Below are positions 19,143 to 28,453 of a stretch of DNA of 64,000 nt, one piece after another. The notes under the pieces are model-generated. The model saw nothing but the letters and a program-made list of their open reading frames with translations. It was not told where the DNA came from and ran no database searches. The DNA comes from Albidovulum sp. Its GTDB lineage: Bacteria; Pseudomonadota; Alphaproteobacteria; Rhodobacterales; Rhodobacteraceae. The stretch is taken from positions 1 through 64,000 of the forward strand of contig NZ_WBUS01000002.1 in NCBI RefSeq assembly GCF_008933605.1. Direction: 5' to 3'. Within the stretch, counting starts at the first letter, position 1. Each line of letters starts with the position of its first letter. The position numbers and the translations under genes are program-made.

Positions 19143-20315
19143 ATGAATTTCGACGAGATCATCGACCGGACCGGAACCCATTCCTCGAAATGGGACATGA
19201 TGGAGCCGCTCTACGGGGTGGGTCCGAAGGACGGGCTTGCCATGTGGGTCGCCGACATGGATTTCCGCCCGCCGCAGAGCGTGCAGCGGGCGCTGGAGGC
19301 GATGACGGCACATGGAATCTACGGCTATTTCGGCGATGATCGCGCCTATCTGGAAGCGATCTGCTGGTGGATGCGCGAACGCCACGGCTGGCAGGTCGAT
19401 CCGAAATGGATCTTCACGGTCCACGGCCTCGTGAACGGGACCGGGCTCTGCGTCGAGGCCTTCACCGCGCCGGGCGATGGCGTCGTGCTGATGACCCCCG
19501 TCTATCATGCCTTCGCCCGTGTCATCAAAGCCGCAGGCCGCCGCGTCGTCGAATGTCCGCTGGCCAATGAAGACGGGCGTTACGGCCTCGACATCGCGGC
19601 CTGGGACGCGATGATGACGGGTTCGGAACGGATGCTGATCCTCTGTTCGCCGCACAATCCCGGCGGCCGGGTCTGGACGGCCGGCGAACTGCGCGCCATC
19701 GCCGATTTCGCCAAGCGCCACGACCTCGTCCTCGTCTCGGACGAGATCCACCACGACCTCGTCTTGCCGGGCGCCCGGCACCGGGTGATGGCCACGGCCG
19801 CACCCGACATAGCCGACCGCCTGGTGACGATGACCGCGTCCACGAAGACCTTCAACATCGCGGGCGCCCACATCGGCAACGTCATCATCGCCGACGAGAC
19901 GCTGCGCGCCCGCTTCGCCGCGAAGGTGAACGCGCTCGGCATCTCTCCGAACAGCTTCGGCATGCACATGGCGACGGCCGCCTATTCACCGGAGGGCGCG
20001 GCTTGGGTCGACGCGCTGGTGGCCTATCTTGACGGCAACCGACAGGTCTTCGACGCCGGGGTTGCCGCGGTCCCTGGCCTCGCATCGATGGCGCTCGAGG
20101 CGACCTACCTCGCCTGGGTCGACTTCGCCGGCACCGGCATGGCGCCCGCGGAGTTCATCGCGCGGGTCGAGAAGGACGCCGGGATCGCCGCCAACCACGG
20201 CGCGACCTTCGGCAAGGGCGGCGAAAGCTTCCTGCGCTTCAACCTCGCCACACCGCGGGCACGGGTGGCCGAAGCGGTGGAGCGGTTGCAGTCGGCCTTC
20301 GCCGACCTCCAGTAG
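19143..20315 (+). CDS. PatB/MalY-type PLP-dependent aminotransferase/C-S lyase
   Basis: LAMWVADMDFRPPQSV, CSPHNPGGRVW, SDEIHHDLV, TASTKTFNIAG (PLP lysine). Confidence 0.88.
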   Translation: MNFDEIIDRTGTHSSKWDMMEPLYGVGPKDGLAMWVADMDFRPPQSVQRALEAMTAHGIYGYFGDDRAYLEAICWWMRERHGWQVDPKWIFTVHGLVNGTGLCVEAFTAPGDGVVLMTPVYHAFARVIKAAGRRVVECPLANEDGRYGLDIAAWDAMMTGSERMLILCSPHNPGGRVWTAGELRAIADFAKRHDLVLVSDEIHHDLVLPGARHRVMATAAPDIADRLVTMTASTKTFNIAGAHIGNVIIADETLRARFAAKVNALGISPNSFGMHMATAAYSPEGAAWVDALVAYLDGNRQVFDAGVAAVPGLASMALEATYLAWVDFAGTGMAPAEFIARVEKDAGIAANHGATFGKGGESFLRFNLATPRARVAEAVERLQSAFADLQ

Positions 20316-20372
20316 GGAACCGGCGTGCCGGCCGGCCCGCCCGGTCGTCGCGTCCAGCGGTGAGGCCCCGGC

Positions 20373-20723
20373 TCAGGTGCGGGGCAGATAGCCCACCGGC
20401 GCGTCCTCGTCGCGGACGTAGTCGAGCGGCGCCCTGTCCTGCGCCGCCGTGGAGCGTTTCATCGTGCAGATGAGCTCGCCCGCCTCCACGCCCGATGCGA
20501 CGATGAGCGACTGCCAGAGATGGCGGCCGCCGTCGTAGATATCCACAAGCCCGCGCAGATGCTGCACCTGATCGGCATCGAGCGCGAAGCCCGTGCCCCA
20601 GAACCGCAGGATCGGGTAGACCTCGTCCCCGGCCAGGACCCTGAGCCGCGAACGCCGCCTCAGGTCGCGCTTGCGCGCAGCGTCGAGCCCCTCTTGCACG
20701 TCCTTCGGCAGAAAGTCCGTCAT
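20373..20723 (-). CDS. Conserved hypothetical protein (about 116 aa)
   Basis: MTDFLPKDVQEGLDAARKRDLRRRSRLRVLAGDEVYPILRFWGTGFALDAD...; ATG at 20723. Confidence 0.6.
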   Translation of the reverse strand: MTDFLPKDVQEGLDAARKRDLRRRSRLRVLAGDEVYPILRFWGTGFALDADQVQHLRGLVDIYDGGRHLWQSLIVASGVEAGELICTMKRSTAAQDRAPLDYVRDEDAPVGYLPRT

Positions 20724-20926
20724 CACACACCTCTTCCCCATCCCAAGCATGTGCCTTTGTTGGGAAAAATCAAGTTGACCCTGCCGACAGGGCCTCCGGC
20801 GTGGCAGATCAGCACCGCGCAGGCCGCATTCCGGACGGACCGGCGACAATCCCGCGGGCCACCCCCGGCGCGGTTGCCTCTGCCGGAGGGGGCGTTAGTG
20901 TCGGCTTGACGCCACCGGAGGTTCCC

Positions 20927-22105
20927 ATGGCCCGCACCGCCGCCCTCGCCCGCCTGCTCGCGCTTGGCCTTGCCGCCCTGCCCGTCCCGGCCGTCTCCTG
21001 CGGCGGCGACTTTGATGCCTTCGTCGCGGGACTGGCGGAGGAGGCCCGGACGCGCGGCATTCCGTCCGAGGTGGCGAAGGGCTTCCTCACCGGCGCCCGA
21101 CAGGACGGGCGCGTCCTGAAGGCGGACCGGGCGCAGGGCGTGTTCCGCAAGGACTTCATCGAGTTCTCCCGTTCGCTCATCAGCGCGGGACGGCTGGCCA
21201 ACGGTCAGGCCATGGCGAAGAAACACGCCGAGGTGTTCCGCCGGATTGACCGCGACTACGGGATTTCACCGGGGGTGCTCCTCGCCTTCTGGGCGTTCGA
21301 GACCGACTTCGGAGCGGTGCAGGGGGACTTCAACACGCGCGACGCGCTGGTGACGCTCGCCCACGACTGCCGGAGGCCCGGGCTTTTCCGGCCGCAGGTC
21401 TTCGCCGCGATGGAGCTTTACGCCCGCGGCGATTTCGATCCGGCGCGAACCCAGGGTGCCTGGGCCGGCGAGATCGGGCAGGTGCAGATGCTGCCGGAGG
21501 ACATCCTGCGCAACGGCGTCGACGGCGACGGCGACGGGCACGTGCGGCTGAAGACCTCGGCCGCCGACGCGCTGACGAGTGCCGCGAAGATGCTCCACGG
21601 TCTCGGCTGGCGGGCGGGCGAGCCCTGGCTGCAGGAGATCACGGTTCCCGACGATCTCGACTGGTCGAAGACCGGTCTGAACCACGCCCGCCCGGTGGCG
21701 GAGTGGGAGGCGGCCGGGGTGCGTGGACGGTCCGGGCCCCTTGCCCGGGGGCTTCAGGCGGCGGTCCTTCTGCCGATGGGGCGGAAGGGTCCGGCCTTCC
21801 TCGCCTATCCGAACTTCCGCGTCTACTTCAGCTGGAACAAGAGCTTCGTCTATGTGACGACGGCGGCTTACTTCGCCACCCGTCTGGAAGGCGCGCCGGT
21901 CTATGACCCGGGCGCCCCGGAGGTGGGGCTTTCGGCGAAGGAGATGGTGGCGCTGCAGAAGAAGCTTGCCGCGAAGGGCTATGACGTCGGCGCCATCGAC
22001 GGGATCCTCGGCGAGAAGACGCGCGAGGCCGTGCAGCGGGAACAGGCGCGGCTCGGTCTGCCGGCGGACGCCTGGCCGACACGGGCGCTGCTCGGCCAGC
22101 TATGA
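20927..22105 (+). CDS. Lytic murein transglycosylase (MltB-type) with C-terminal peptidoglycan-binding domain
   Basis: Signal peptide; YGISPGVLLAFWAFETDFGAVQGDFNTRDALVTLA; PG-binding repeat KEMVALQKKLAAKGYDVGAIDGILGEKTREAV. Confidence 0.9.
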   Translation: MARTAALARLLALGLAALPVPAVSCGGDFDAFVAGLAEEARTRGIPSEVAKGFLTGARQDGRVLKADRAQGVFRKDFIEFSRSLISAGRLANGQAMAKKHAEVFRRIDRDYGISPGVLLAFWAFETDFGAVQGDFNTRDALVTLAHDCRRPGLFRPQVFAAMELYARGDFDPARTQGAWAGEIGQVQMLPEDILRNGVDGDGDGHVRLKTSAADALTSAAKMLHGLGWRAGEPWLQEITVPDDLDWSKTGLNHARPVAEWEAAGVRGRSGPLARGLQAAVLLPMGRKGPAFLAYPNFRVYFSWNKSFVYVTTAAYFATRLEGAPVYDPGAPEVGLSAKEMVALQKKLAAKGYDVGAIDGILGEKTREAVQREQARLGLPADAWPTRALLGQL

Positions 22106-22122
22106 CGGGCTGCGAGAGCCGG

Positions 22123-22254
22123 TCAGCAGCCGGCCGAGAAGAATTCGGCGACGGCACCGGCCTTGCAGGTTTTCGCGGCCTGCGCATGGCCCGGTTCGAG
22201 TCCGGCGAACGCGAGCAGGAGGAACATGGCGGCGAGGGAGACAACTTCACGCAT
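22123..22254 (-). CDS. Short predicted secreted peptide (43 aa)
   Basis: Translated by hand: MREVVSLAAMFLLLAFAGLEPGHAQAAKTCKAGAVAEFFSAGC*; AAAGGACG upstream of ATG; signal peptide-like N-terminus, two Cys. Confidence 0.5.
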   Translation of the reverse strand: MREVVSLAAMFLLLAFAGLEPGHAQAAKTCKAGAVAEFFSAGC

Positions 22255-22341
22255 GGGACGTCCTTTCGGTTTGTTCACGTCCCGTTCTAGTCGTTAACCA
22301 TTAAGCGCGGGTTATCGGGCCGGTTGGTTCCCGCACCCGTA

Positions 22342-22362
22342 TTGATAGACTTTCTCGATCAA
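22342..22362. promoter_or_regulatory. Candidate LysR-type box upstream of fdsG
   Basis: TTGAT-N11-ATCAA perfect inverted repeat; further TTGAT at 22380-22384. Confidence 0.45.
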
Positions 22363-22435
22363 ACGACGAAAATAGAATATTGATTGCCTATCGAAACCCG
22401 GGCATCCATCGCACCAGACCAGCGGGAGGCCAGCC

Positions 22436-22912
22436 ATGTCCCATTCTACCGCGGAGGCCCCCCAAGGGGATCTCTCTGCGCTGATTTCCGAGCATTCGGG
22501 CGGCGAAGGTCCGCTTTTGCCGATTCTGCATGCCATCCAGGCGGCCTACGGGCACATTCCGCAGGCGGCGATTCCTGTTATCGCCGACGCGCTGAACCTG
22601 ACGAAGGCGGAGGTTCACGGGGTTGTGACCTTCTACCACGACTTCCGCGAGAAGCCCGCGGGACGACATGTCATCAAGCTCTGCCGCGCCGAGGCCTGCC
22701 AGTCGGTCGGCGGGGCGGAACTGGGCGAACGGGTATTGGCAAGGCTCGGGCTGGACTGGGGCGGCACCACGGCAAACGGCGCCGTGACGGTGGAGCCGGT
22801 CTACTGCCTTGGCCTTTGCGCCTGCGGGCCGGCCGCGATGGTGGACGGCAAGGTCGTGGGCCGCGTCGATGACGCGCGGATGGCGAAGATCCTGACGGAG
22901 GCGGGCGCATGA
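22436..22912 (+). CDS. fdsG: NAD-dependent formate dehydrogenase gamma subunit (NuoE-like)
   Basis: HGVVTFYHDFREKPAGRHVIKLCRAEACQSVGG...VYCLGLCACGPAAMVDG; order G-B-A. Confidence 0.93.
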   Translation: MSHSTAEAPQGDLSALISEHSGGEGPLLPILHAIQAAYGHIPQAAIPVIADALNLTKAEVHGVVTFYHDFREKPAGRHVIKLCRAEACQSVGGAELGERVLARLGLDWGGTTANGAVTVEPVYCLGLCACGPAAMVDGKVVGRVDDARMAKILTEAGA

Positions 22913-24426
22913 AGATCTACATCCCCCGCGACGCGGCCGCCAAGGCGCTTGGCGCCGACGAGGTGGCGTCGGCCGTGGCGACGGAGGCCGCGAAGCGCGG
23001 TCTCGACGTGCAGATCATCCGGAACGGCACCCGCGGCATGATCTGGCTGGAGCCGCTTGTAGAGGTTGACGACGCGCGCGGGCGGCACGCGTTCGGTCCG
23101 GTCGCGCCGGCCGATGTGCCCGCGCTCCTCGACGGCAAGCTCGAAAGCCTCGGTGCGGTAGAGGACATCCCGTTCTTCGCCCGCCAGACCCGGCTCACAT
23201 TCGCGCGCTGCGGGCTGATCGACCCGTTGAGCCTTTCCGACTACGAGGCGCATGGCGGGCTTGCCGGCCTGCGCCGCGCGCTCGGGATGGCGCCGGGCGA
23301 GATCGTGGCGGAGGTCACGGCCTCGGGGCTGCGCGGCCGGGGCGGCGCGGGCTTTCCCACCGGCATCAAGTGGAAGACAGTGGCCGAGGCAACGGCCGAC
23401 CGGAAATACATCGTCTGCAACGCCGACGAGGGCGACAGCGGCACCTTCGCCGACCGCATGATCATGGAGGGCGACCCCTTCACCCTGATCGAGGGCATGG
23501 CGATCGCCGGGGTCGGCACCGGGGCGACGAAGGGGTATGTCTATATCCGTTCCGAATACCCGGACGCCATCGCGGTGATGGAGGCGGCAATCCGCATTGC
23601 CCGCGTCAGCGGGCTGCTCGGGGCGTCCGTCCTGGGCTCGGGCCACCCCTTCGACATGGAGGTGAGGGTGGGCGCCGGCGCCTATGTCTGCGGCGAGGAA
23701 ACCTCGCTTCTCAACTCGCTCGAGGGCAAGCGCGGGATCGTGCGCGCAAAGCCGCCGCTGCCGGCGCTCGAGGGGCTTTTCGGCAAGCCCACCGTCGTCA
23801 ACAACGTGCTCAGCCTCGCCACCGTGCCGGTGATCTTCGAGAAGGGCGCGGCGCATTACGCGGGCTTCGGGCTCGGCCGGTCGAAGGGCACGATGCCGAT
23901 CCAGATCGCCGGGAACGTGAAGCATGGCGGGCTTTTCGAGACGGCGTTCGGCATGCCGCTCAGCGACCTCGTTATCGACATCGCCGGCGGCACCGCCTCG
24001 GGCCGGCCGGTGAAGGCGGTGCAGGTCGGCGGACCGCTTGGCGCCTATATTCCGGTGTCGCAGTTCGACACGCCCTTCGGCTACGAGGAGTTCGACCAGA
24101 AGGGCGGGCTGATCGGCCACGCCGGGATCGTCGTCTTCGACGACACGGCCGACATGCTGAAGATGGCGCGCTTCGCGATGGCGTTCTGCGCCGTGGAAAG
24201 CTGCGGCAAGTGCACGCCCTGCCGCATCGGTTCGGTCAGGGGGGTCGAGACGATCGACCGTATCGCCGCGGGCGATCCGGCGGCGACGGTGATTCTCACC
24301 GACCTTTGTGATACAATGCGCGACGGTTCGCTCTGCGCGCTTGGCGGATTCACCCCGTTTCCGGTCATGTCTGCGCTGAGGCATTTCCCGGACGATTTCG
24401 CACGCCGGAAGGAGGCCGCGGAATGA
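22909..24426 (+). CDS. fdsB: NAD-dependent formate dehydrogenase beta subunit (NuoF-like)
   Basis: SGLRGRGGAGFPTGIKWK, CNADEGDSGTFADRMIMEGDPF, ESCGKCTPCRIG. Confidence 0.95.
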   Translation: MKIYIPRDAAAKALGADEVASAVATEAAKRGLDVQIIRNGTRGMIWLEPLVEVDDARGRHAFGPVAPADVPALLDGKLESLGAVEDIPFFARQTRLTFARCGLIDPLSLSDYEAHGGLAGLRRALGMAPGEIVAEVTASGLRGRGGAGFPTGIKWKTVAEATADRKYIVCNADEGDSGTFADRMIMEGDPFTLIEGMAIAGVGTGATKGYVYIRSEYPDAIAVMEAAIRIARVSGLLGASVLGSGHPFDMEVRVGAGAYVCGEETSLLNSLEGKRGIVRAKPPLPALEGLFGKPTVVNNVLSLATVPVIFEKGAAHYAGFGLGRSKGTMPIQIAGNVKHGGLFETAFGMPLSDLVIDIAGGTASGRPVKAVQVGGPLGAYIPVSQFDTPFGYEEFDQKGGLIGHAGIVVFDDTADMLKMARFAMAFCAVESCGKCTPCRIGSVRGVETIDRIAAGDPAATVILTDLCDTMRDGSLCALGGFTPFPVMSALRHFPDDFARRKEAAE

Positions 24427-27305
24427 AGGACTTCATCATCCCCTGGGACGACCGCGACATGGGAACGCCGGAAAGGCAGGGTGCGCCGGTCACGCTTTCA
24501 ATCGACGGGTTCGAGGTGACGGTGCCCGAGGGCACGTCGGTCATGCGCGCGGCGGCCGAAGCGGGCATCGAGGTGCCGAAGCTTTGCGCGACCGACAGCG
24601 TCGACGCCTTCGGATCGTGTCGCCTCTGCCTGGTGGAGATCGAGGGGCGCAAGGGCACGCCCGCCTCCTGCACCACGCCGGTGGCCCCCGGCATGGTCGT
24701 GCACACGCAGTCCGAAAAGGTGAACCGCCTGCGCAAGGGCGTGATGGAACTCTACGCCTCCGACCATCCGGCGATCGGGCTGACCGACGCCGCCAACGGC
24801 GACAGCGAGTTGCAGAAGATGGCGGCGCGCGTGGGCCTGCGCGAGGTGCGCTACGAGCCGCTCGCCGACCATGTCCACCGGCGGCTGGCCGATGGCACGG
24901 CGAACCCCGACTGGCGCCCCGTCGACGACTCCAACCCGTATTTCACCTACGATCCGGCGAAATGCATCGTCTGCTCGCTCTGCGTGCGCGCCTGCGACGA
25001 AGTCCAGGGCACCTTCGCGCTGACGATCGAGGGGCGGGGCTTCGACAGCCGGATGTCGGCCGGAACCGGTCTTGACGACTACCTCTCCTCCGACTGCGTG
25101 TCCTGTGGCGCCTGCGTCCAGGTCTGCCCGACAGGCAGCCTGCAGGAGAAATCCGTGGCCGAGATGGGCCTGCCCGAGCGGAGCGTCATCACTACCTGCG
25201 CCTATTGCGGGGTCGGCTGCTCGTTCAAGGCCGAACTGCGCGGCGATGAACTCGTCCGCATGGAGCCCTACAAGGGGGGCAAGGCGAACCGCGGCCATTC
25301 CTGCGTGAAGGGCCGTTTCGCCTGGGGCTATGCGACCCACAAGGACCGCATCCTGAGCCCGATGATCCGCGAGACGATAAACGAGCCTTGGCGCGAGGTA
25401 AGCTGGGACGAGGCAATCGGCTTCGCCACAAACCGGCTGAAGGCGATTCAGGAACGGTACGGTCGCAAGTCCGTGGGCGTCATCACCTCGTCGCGCTGCA
25501 CCAACGAGGAGACCTATCTCGTCCAGAAGCTGACGCGCGCGGTGTTCATGAACAACAACACCGACACCTGCGCCCGGGTCTGCCACTCCCCCACCGGCTA
25601 CGGGCTCGGCCAGACCTTCGGCACCTCGGCCGGAACGCAGGACTTCGACAGCGTCGAACACACCGATGTCGTCATCGTCATCGGTGCGAACCCGACCGAC
25701 GGGCACCCGGTCTTCGCCTCGCGGCTGAAGCGACGGCTCAGGCAGGGTGCGCAGCTCATCGTGATCGACCCGCGCCGGATCGACCTCGTGAAGTCGGCCC
25801 ATGTCCGGGCGGCACACCACCTCCAGCTCCGCCCCGGCACCAACGTGGCGGTCGTCTCTGCACTCGCCCACGTGATCGTGGCCGAGGGACTTGCCAACGA
25901 GGCCTTCATCCGCGAGCGCTGCGACTGGGACGAATACCTCACCTATGCCGAGTTCATCCGCGATCCGCGCCACAGTCCGGAGGCGACCGAGGCTCTGACC
26001 GGCGTTCCGGCGGCTGAATTGCGCGCGGCCGCGCGGCTCTTCGCCAAGGGCGGCAACGGGTCGATCTACTACGGGCTCGGCGTGACCGAGCACAGCCAGG
26101 GCTCCACCGCCGTCATGGGGATCGCCAACCTCGCGATGCTCACCGGCAACATCGGCCGCGAAGGCGTGGGGGTGAACCCGCTCCGCGGCCAGAACAATGT
26201 GCAGGGTTCCTGCGACATGGGGTCCTTCCCGCACGAACTGCCGGGCTACCGCCATGTGAAGAACCCCGATGTGCGGGCGATCTTCGAGAAGGCCTGGGGC
26301 GTCGCGATCGACCCCGAGCCGGGCCTGCGGATTCCCAACATGCTCGACGCCGCCGTGGACGGCTCGTTCAAGGGCCTCTACTGCCAGGGCGAGGACATCC
26401 TGCAGTCGGACCCCGACACCAGGCACGTCGCGGCCGGCCTCGCGGCGATGGATTGCGTGATCGTCCACGACCTCTTCCTGAACGAGACGGCGAACTATGC
26501 GCATGTCTTCCTGCCGGGGTCGTCGTTCCTCGAGAAGAACGGGACCTTCACCAACGCCGAGCGGCGCATCAACATGGTGCGCAAGGTGATGGCGCCGAAG
26601 AACGGCTACGAGGACTGGGAGGTGACGCAGCTTCTCGCCAACGCGCTCGGCGCCGGCTGGAATTATACGCATCCTTCCCAGATCATGGACGAGATCGCGG
26701 CCACCACGCCGTCGTTCGCCGGCGTGACCTATGACCTCATCGACCGCATGGGATCCGTCCAGTGGCCCTGCAACGAGAAGTCGCCCGAGGGCACGCCGCT
26801 GATGCACGTCGACGGTTTCGTGCGCGGAAAGGGCCGGTTCATCGTGACCGAGTATCTCGCCACGGATGAAAAGGCCGGGCCGCGCTTCCCGCTCCTGCTC
26901 ACGACGGGGCGAATCCTCAGCCAGTACAACGTCGGCGCGCAGACAAGGCGCACGGCGAACACCGTATGGCACGATCAGGACCTGCTGGAGATCCATCCCC
27001 ACGACGCCGAGAACCGCGGCATCAAGAACGGCGACTGGGTGCGGCTCGCCTCGCGTTCGGGCGAGACGACGCTCAGGGCGAAGGTGACGGACCGGGTTGC
27101 CCCGGGCGTGGTCTACACGACCTTCCACCACCCCGACACCCAGGCCAACGTCGTCACCACCGACTTCTCCGACTGGGCGACGAACTGCCCGGAATACAAG
27201 GTGACGGCGGTGCAGGTGGGCCGGTCGAACGGGCCGTCCGACTGGCAGGAGGACTACGCAGCGCAAGCCGCCAACTCGCGCCGCATCCTGCCCGCGGCGG
27301 AGTAG
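24423..27305 (+). CDS. fdsA: Formate dehydrogenase alpha (molybdopterin) subunit
   Basis: 960 aa; [2Fe-2S] domain, CIVCSLCVRACDE / CVSCGACVQVCP ferredoxin clusters, NTDTCARVCHSPTGYGLGQTFG, LRGQNNVQGSCDMG. Confidence 0.95.
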   Translation: MKDFIIPWDDRDMGTPERQGAPVTLSIDGFEVTVPEGTSVMRAAAEAGIEVPKLCATDSVDAFGSCRLCLVEIEGRKGTPASCTTPVAPGMVVHTQSEKVNRLRKGVMELYASDHPAIGLTDAANGDSELQKMAARVGLREVRYEPLADHVHRRLADGTANPDWRPVDDSNPYFTYDPAKCIVCSLCVRACDEVQGTFALTIEGRGFDSRMSAGTGLDDYLSSDCVSCGACVQVCPTGSLQEKSVAEMGLPERSVITTCAYCGVGCSFKAELRGDELVRMEPYKGGKANRGHSCVKGRFAWGYATHKDRILSPMIRETINEPWREVSWDEAIGFATNRLKAIQERYGRKSVGVITSSRCTNEETYLVQKLTRAVFMNNNTDTCARVCHSPTGYGLGQTFGTSAGTQDFDSVEHTDVVIVIGANPTDGHPVFASRLKRRLRQGAQLIVIDPRRIDLVKSAHVRAAHHLQLRPGTNVAVVSALAHVIVAEGLANEAFIRERCDWDEYLTYAEFIRDPRHSPEATEALTGVPAAELRAAARLFAKGGNGSIYYGLGVTEHSQGSTAVMGIANLAMLTGNIGREGVGVNPLRGQNNVQGSCDMGSFPHELPGYRHVKNPDVRAIFEKAWGVAIDPEPGLRIPNMLDAAVDGSFKGLYCQGEDILQSDPDTRHVAAGLAAMDCVIVHDLFLNETANYAHVFLPGSSFLEKNGTFTNAERRINMVRKVMAPKNGYEDWEVTQLLANALGAGWNYTHPSQIMDEIAATTPSFAGVTYDLIDRMGSVQWPCNEKSPEGTPLMHVDGFVRGKGRFIVTEYLATDEKAGPRFPLLLTTGRILSQYNVGAQTRRTANTVWHDQDLLEIHPHDAENRGIKNGDWVRLASRSGETTLRAKVTDRVAPGVVYTTFHHPDTQANVVTTDFSDWATNCPEYKVTAVQVGRSNGPSDWQEDYAAQAANSRRILPAAE

Positions 27306-27307
27306 CG

Positions 27308-28129
27308 ATGGCGTTTGCGCCGACGGTCAGCGCGAAGGGCGTCGCCGTCCATCCGGACGGCACATGCGCCGTGACGCGAACCTTGCCGGAGGAGGTGCCG
27401 GTTGCCTTTGTCTTCGACGGCACCACCCAAGCGGTGATGATGGCGACCCCCGCCGACATCGAGGACTTCGCGGTCGGTTTCGCGCTGTCCGAAGGCATCG
27501 TGGCACATGCGGCCGAGATCACCGAGATCGAGGTCGTCGAGCACGGACCGGGCATCGAGGCGCGGATGTGGCTCACCGACGACCGGGCCGAGGCGCTGGC
27601 CAGGCGCCGCCGCGCGGCGGCCGGGCCGGTCGGTTGCGGGCTCTGCGGTATCGACAGCCTTGACGAGGCCGTCCGCCCGCTGCCGCGGATCGCCGCCGGG
27701 CCGTCGGTGCTGACAGCAGCCGAGCTTGCCGGTGCCGCCGATGTATTGCGCGCGCGCCAGCCGCTCCACGACCAGACCCGCGCCGTCCATGCCGCGGCCT
27801 TCCTCGCCCCCGGCGAAGGCATCGTCGCGGTACGGGAGGACGTGGGCCGGCACAATGCCCTCGACAAACTGGTCGGCGCGATGGCGCGGGCGGGACGCGC
27901 CATGGCCCGCGGCGCAGTGGTGATGACCTCGCGCCTTTCGGTCGAACTCGTGCAGAAATGCGCGCTCGCCGGATGCCCGGTCATCCTTTCCGTCTCCGCC
28001 CCCACCGCGCTTGCCCTCAGGCAGGCGGAAGCCGCCGGGATCACGCTTGCAAGCTTTGCCCGCACCGGCGGGTTCGACCTTTATTCACATCCTGAACGCA
28101 TCAATGCCGGAGCCGCCGATGTCGCCTGA
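27308..28129 (+). CDS. fdhD: Formate dehydrogenase accessory sulfurtransferase FdhD/FdsC
   Basis: EDFAVGFALSEGI, VGCGLCGIDSLDEA, VREDVGRHNALDKLVGA, SRLSVELVQKCALAGCPVI. Confidence 0.93.
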   Translation: MAFAPTVSAKGVAVHPDGTCAVTRTLPEEVPVAFVFDGTTQAVMMATPADIEDFAVGFALSEGIVAHAAEITEIEVVEHGPGIEARMWLTDDRAEALARRRRAAAGPVGCGLCGIDSLDEAVRPLPRIAAGPSVLTAAELAGAADVLRARQPLHDQTRAVHAAAFLAPGEGIVAVREDVGRHNALDKLVGAMARAGRAMARGAVVMTSRLSVELVQKCALAGCPVILSVSAPTALALRQAEAAGITLASFARTGGFDLYSHPERINAGAADVA

Positions 28130-28337
28130 GAAGATGGTCCACATGGCCAACCAGATCGCCGCCTTCTTCAAGAGCCAGCCCGGCGCCGACGCGGCCGAGC
28201 GGGTCGCCGCGCATCTTTCCGATTTCTGGGAACCGCGGATGCGGGCGCAGCTTCTGGCCTACATTGCCGAGGGCGGGGCCGGGCTCGATCCCGTGGCTAT
28301 CGCGGCGGCGCAACGGCTGAAGCCCGTCGCGGCCTGA
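28119..28337 (+). CDS. fdsD: Formate dehydrogenase delta subunit
   Basis: MSPEKMVHMANQIAAFFKSQPGADAAERVAAHLSDFWEPRMRAQLLAY; overlaps fdhD end. Confidence 0.88.
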   Translation: MSPEKMVHMANQIAAFFKSQPGADAAERVAAHLSDFWEPRMRAQLLAYIAEGGAGLDPVAIAAAQRLKPVAA

Positions 28338-28453
28338 GCCTGCCAGGCGCCGTTCACGCGCTCGCACGCCGGCTGCGATCCGGGGAGTATGCGACGGTCT
28401 GACCGGAAGCCGGCTTCCCGTGCACCGCGACATGCCCCGGCGACGTGCGGCGC

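Noticed and set aside
24498-27266. 922-aa minus-strand ORF opposite fdsA
   Set aside because: Antisense shadow of a high-GC coding gene; sense frame has clear formate dehydrogenase motifs, antisense is low-complexity R/H/G/V-rich
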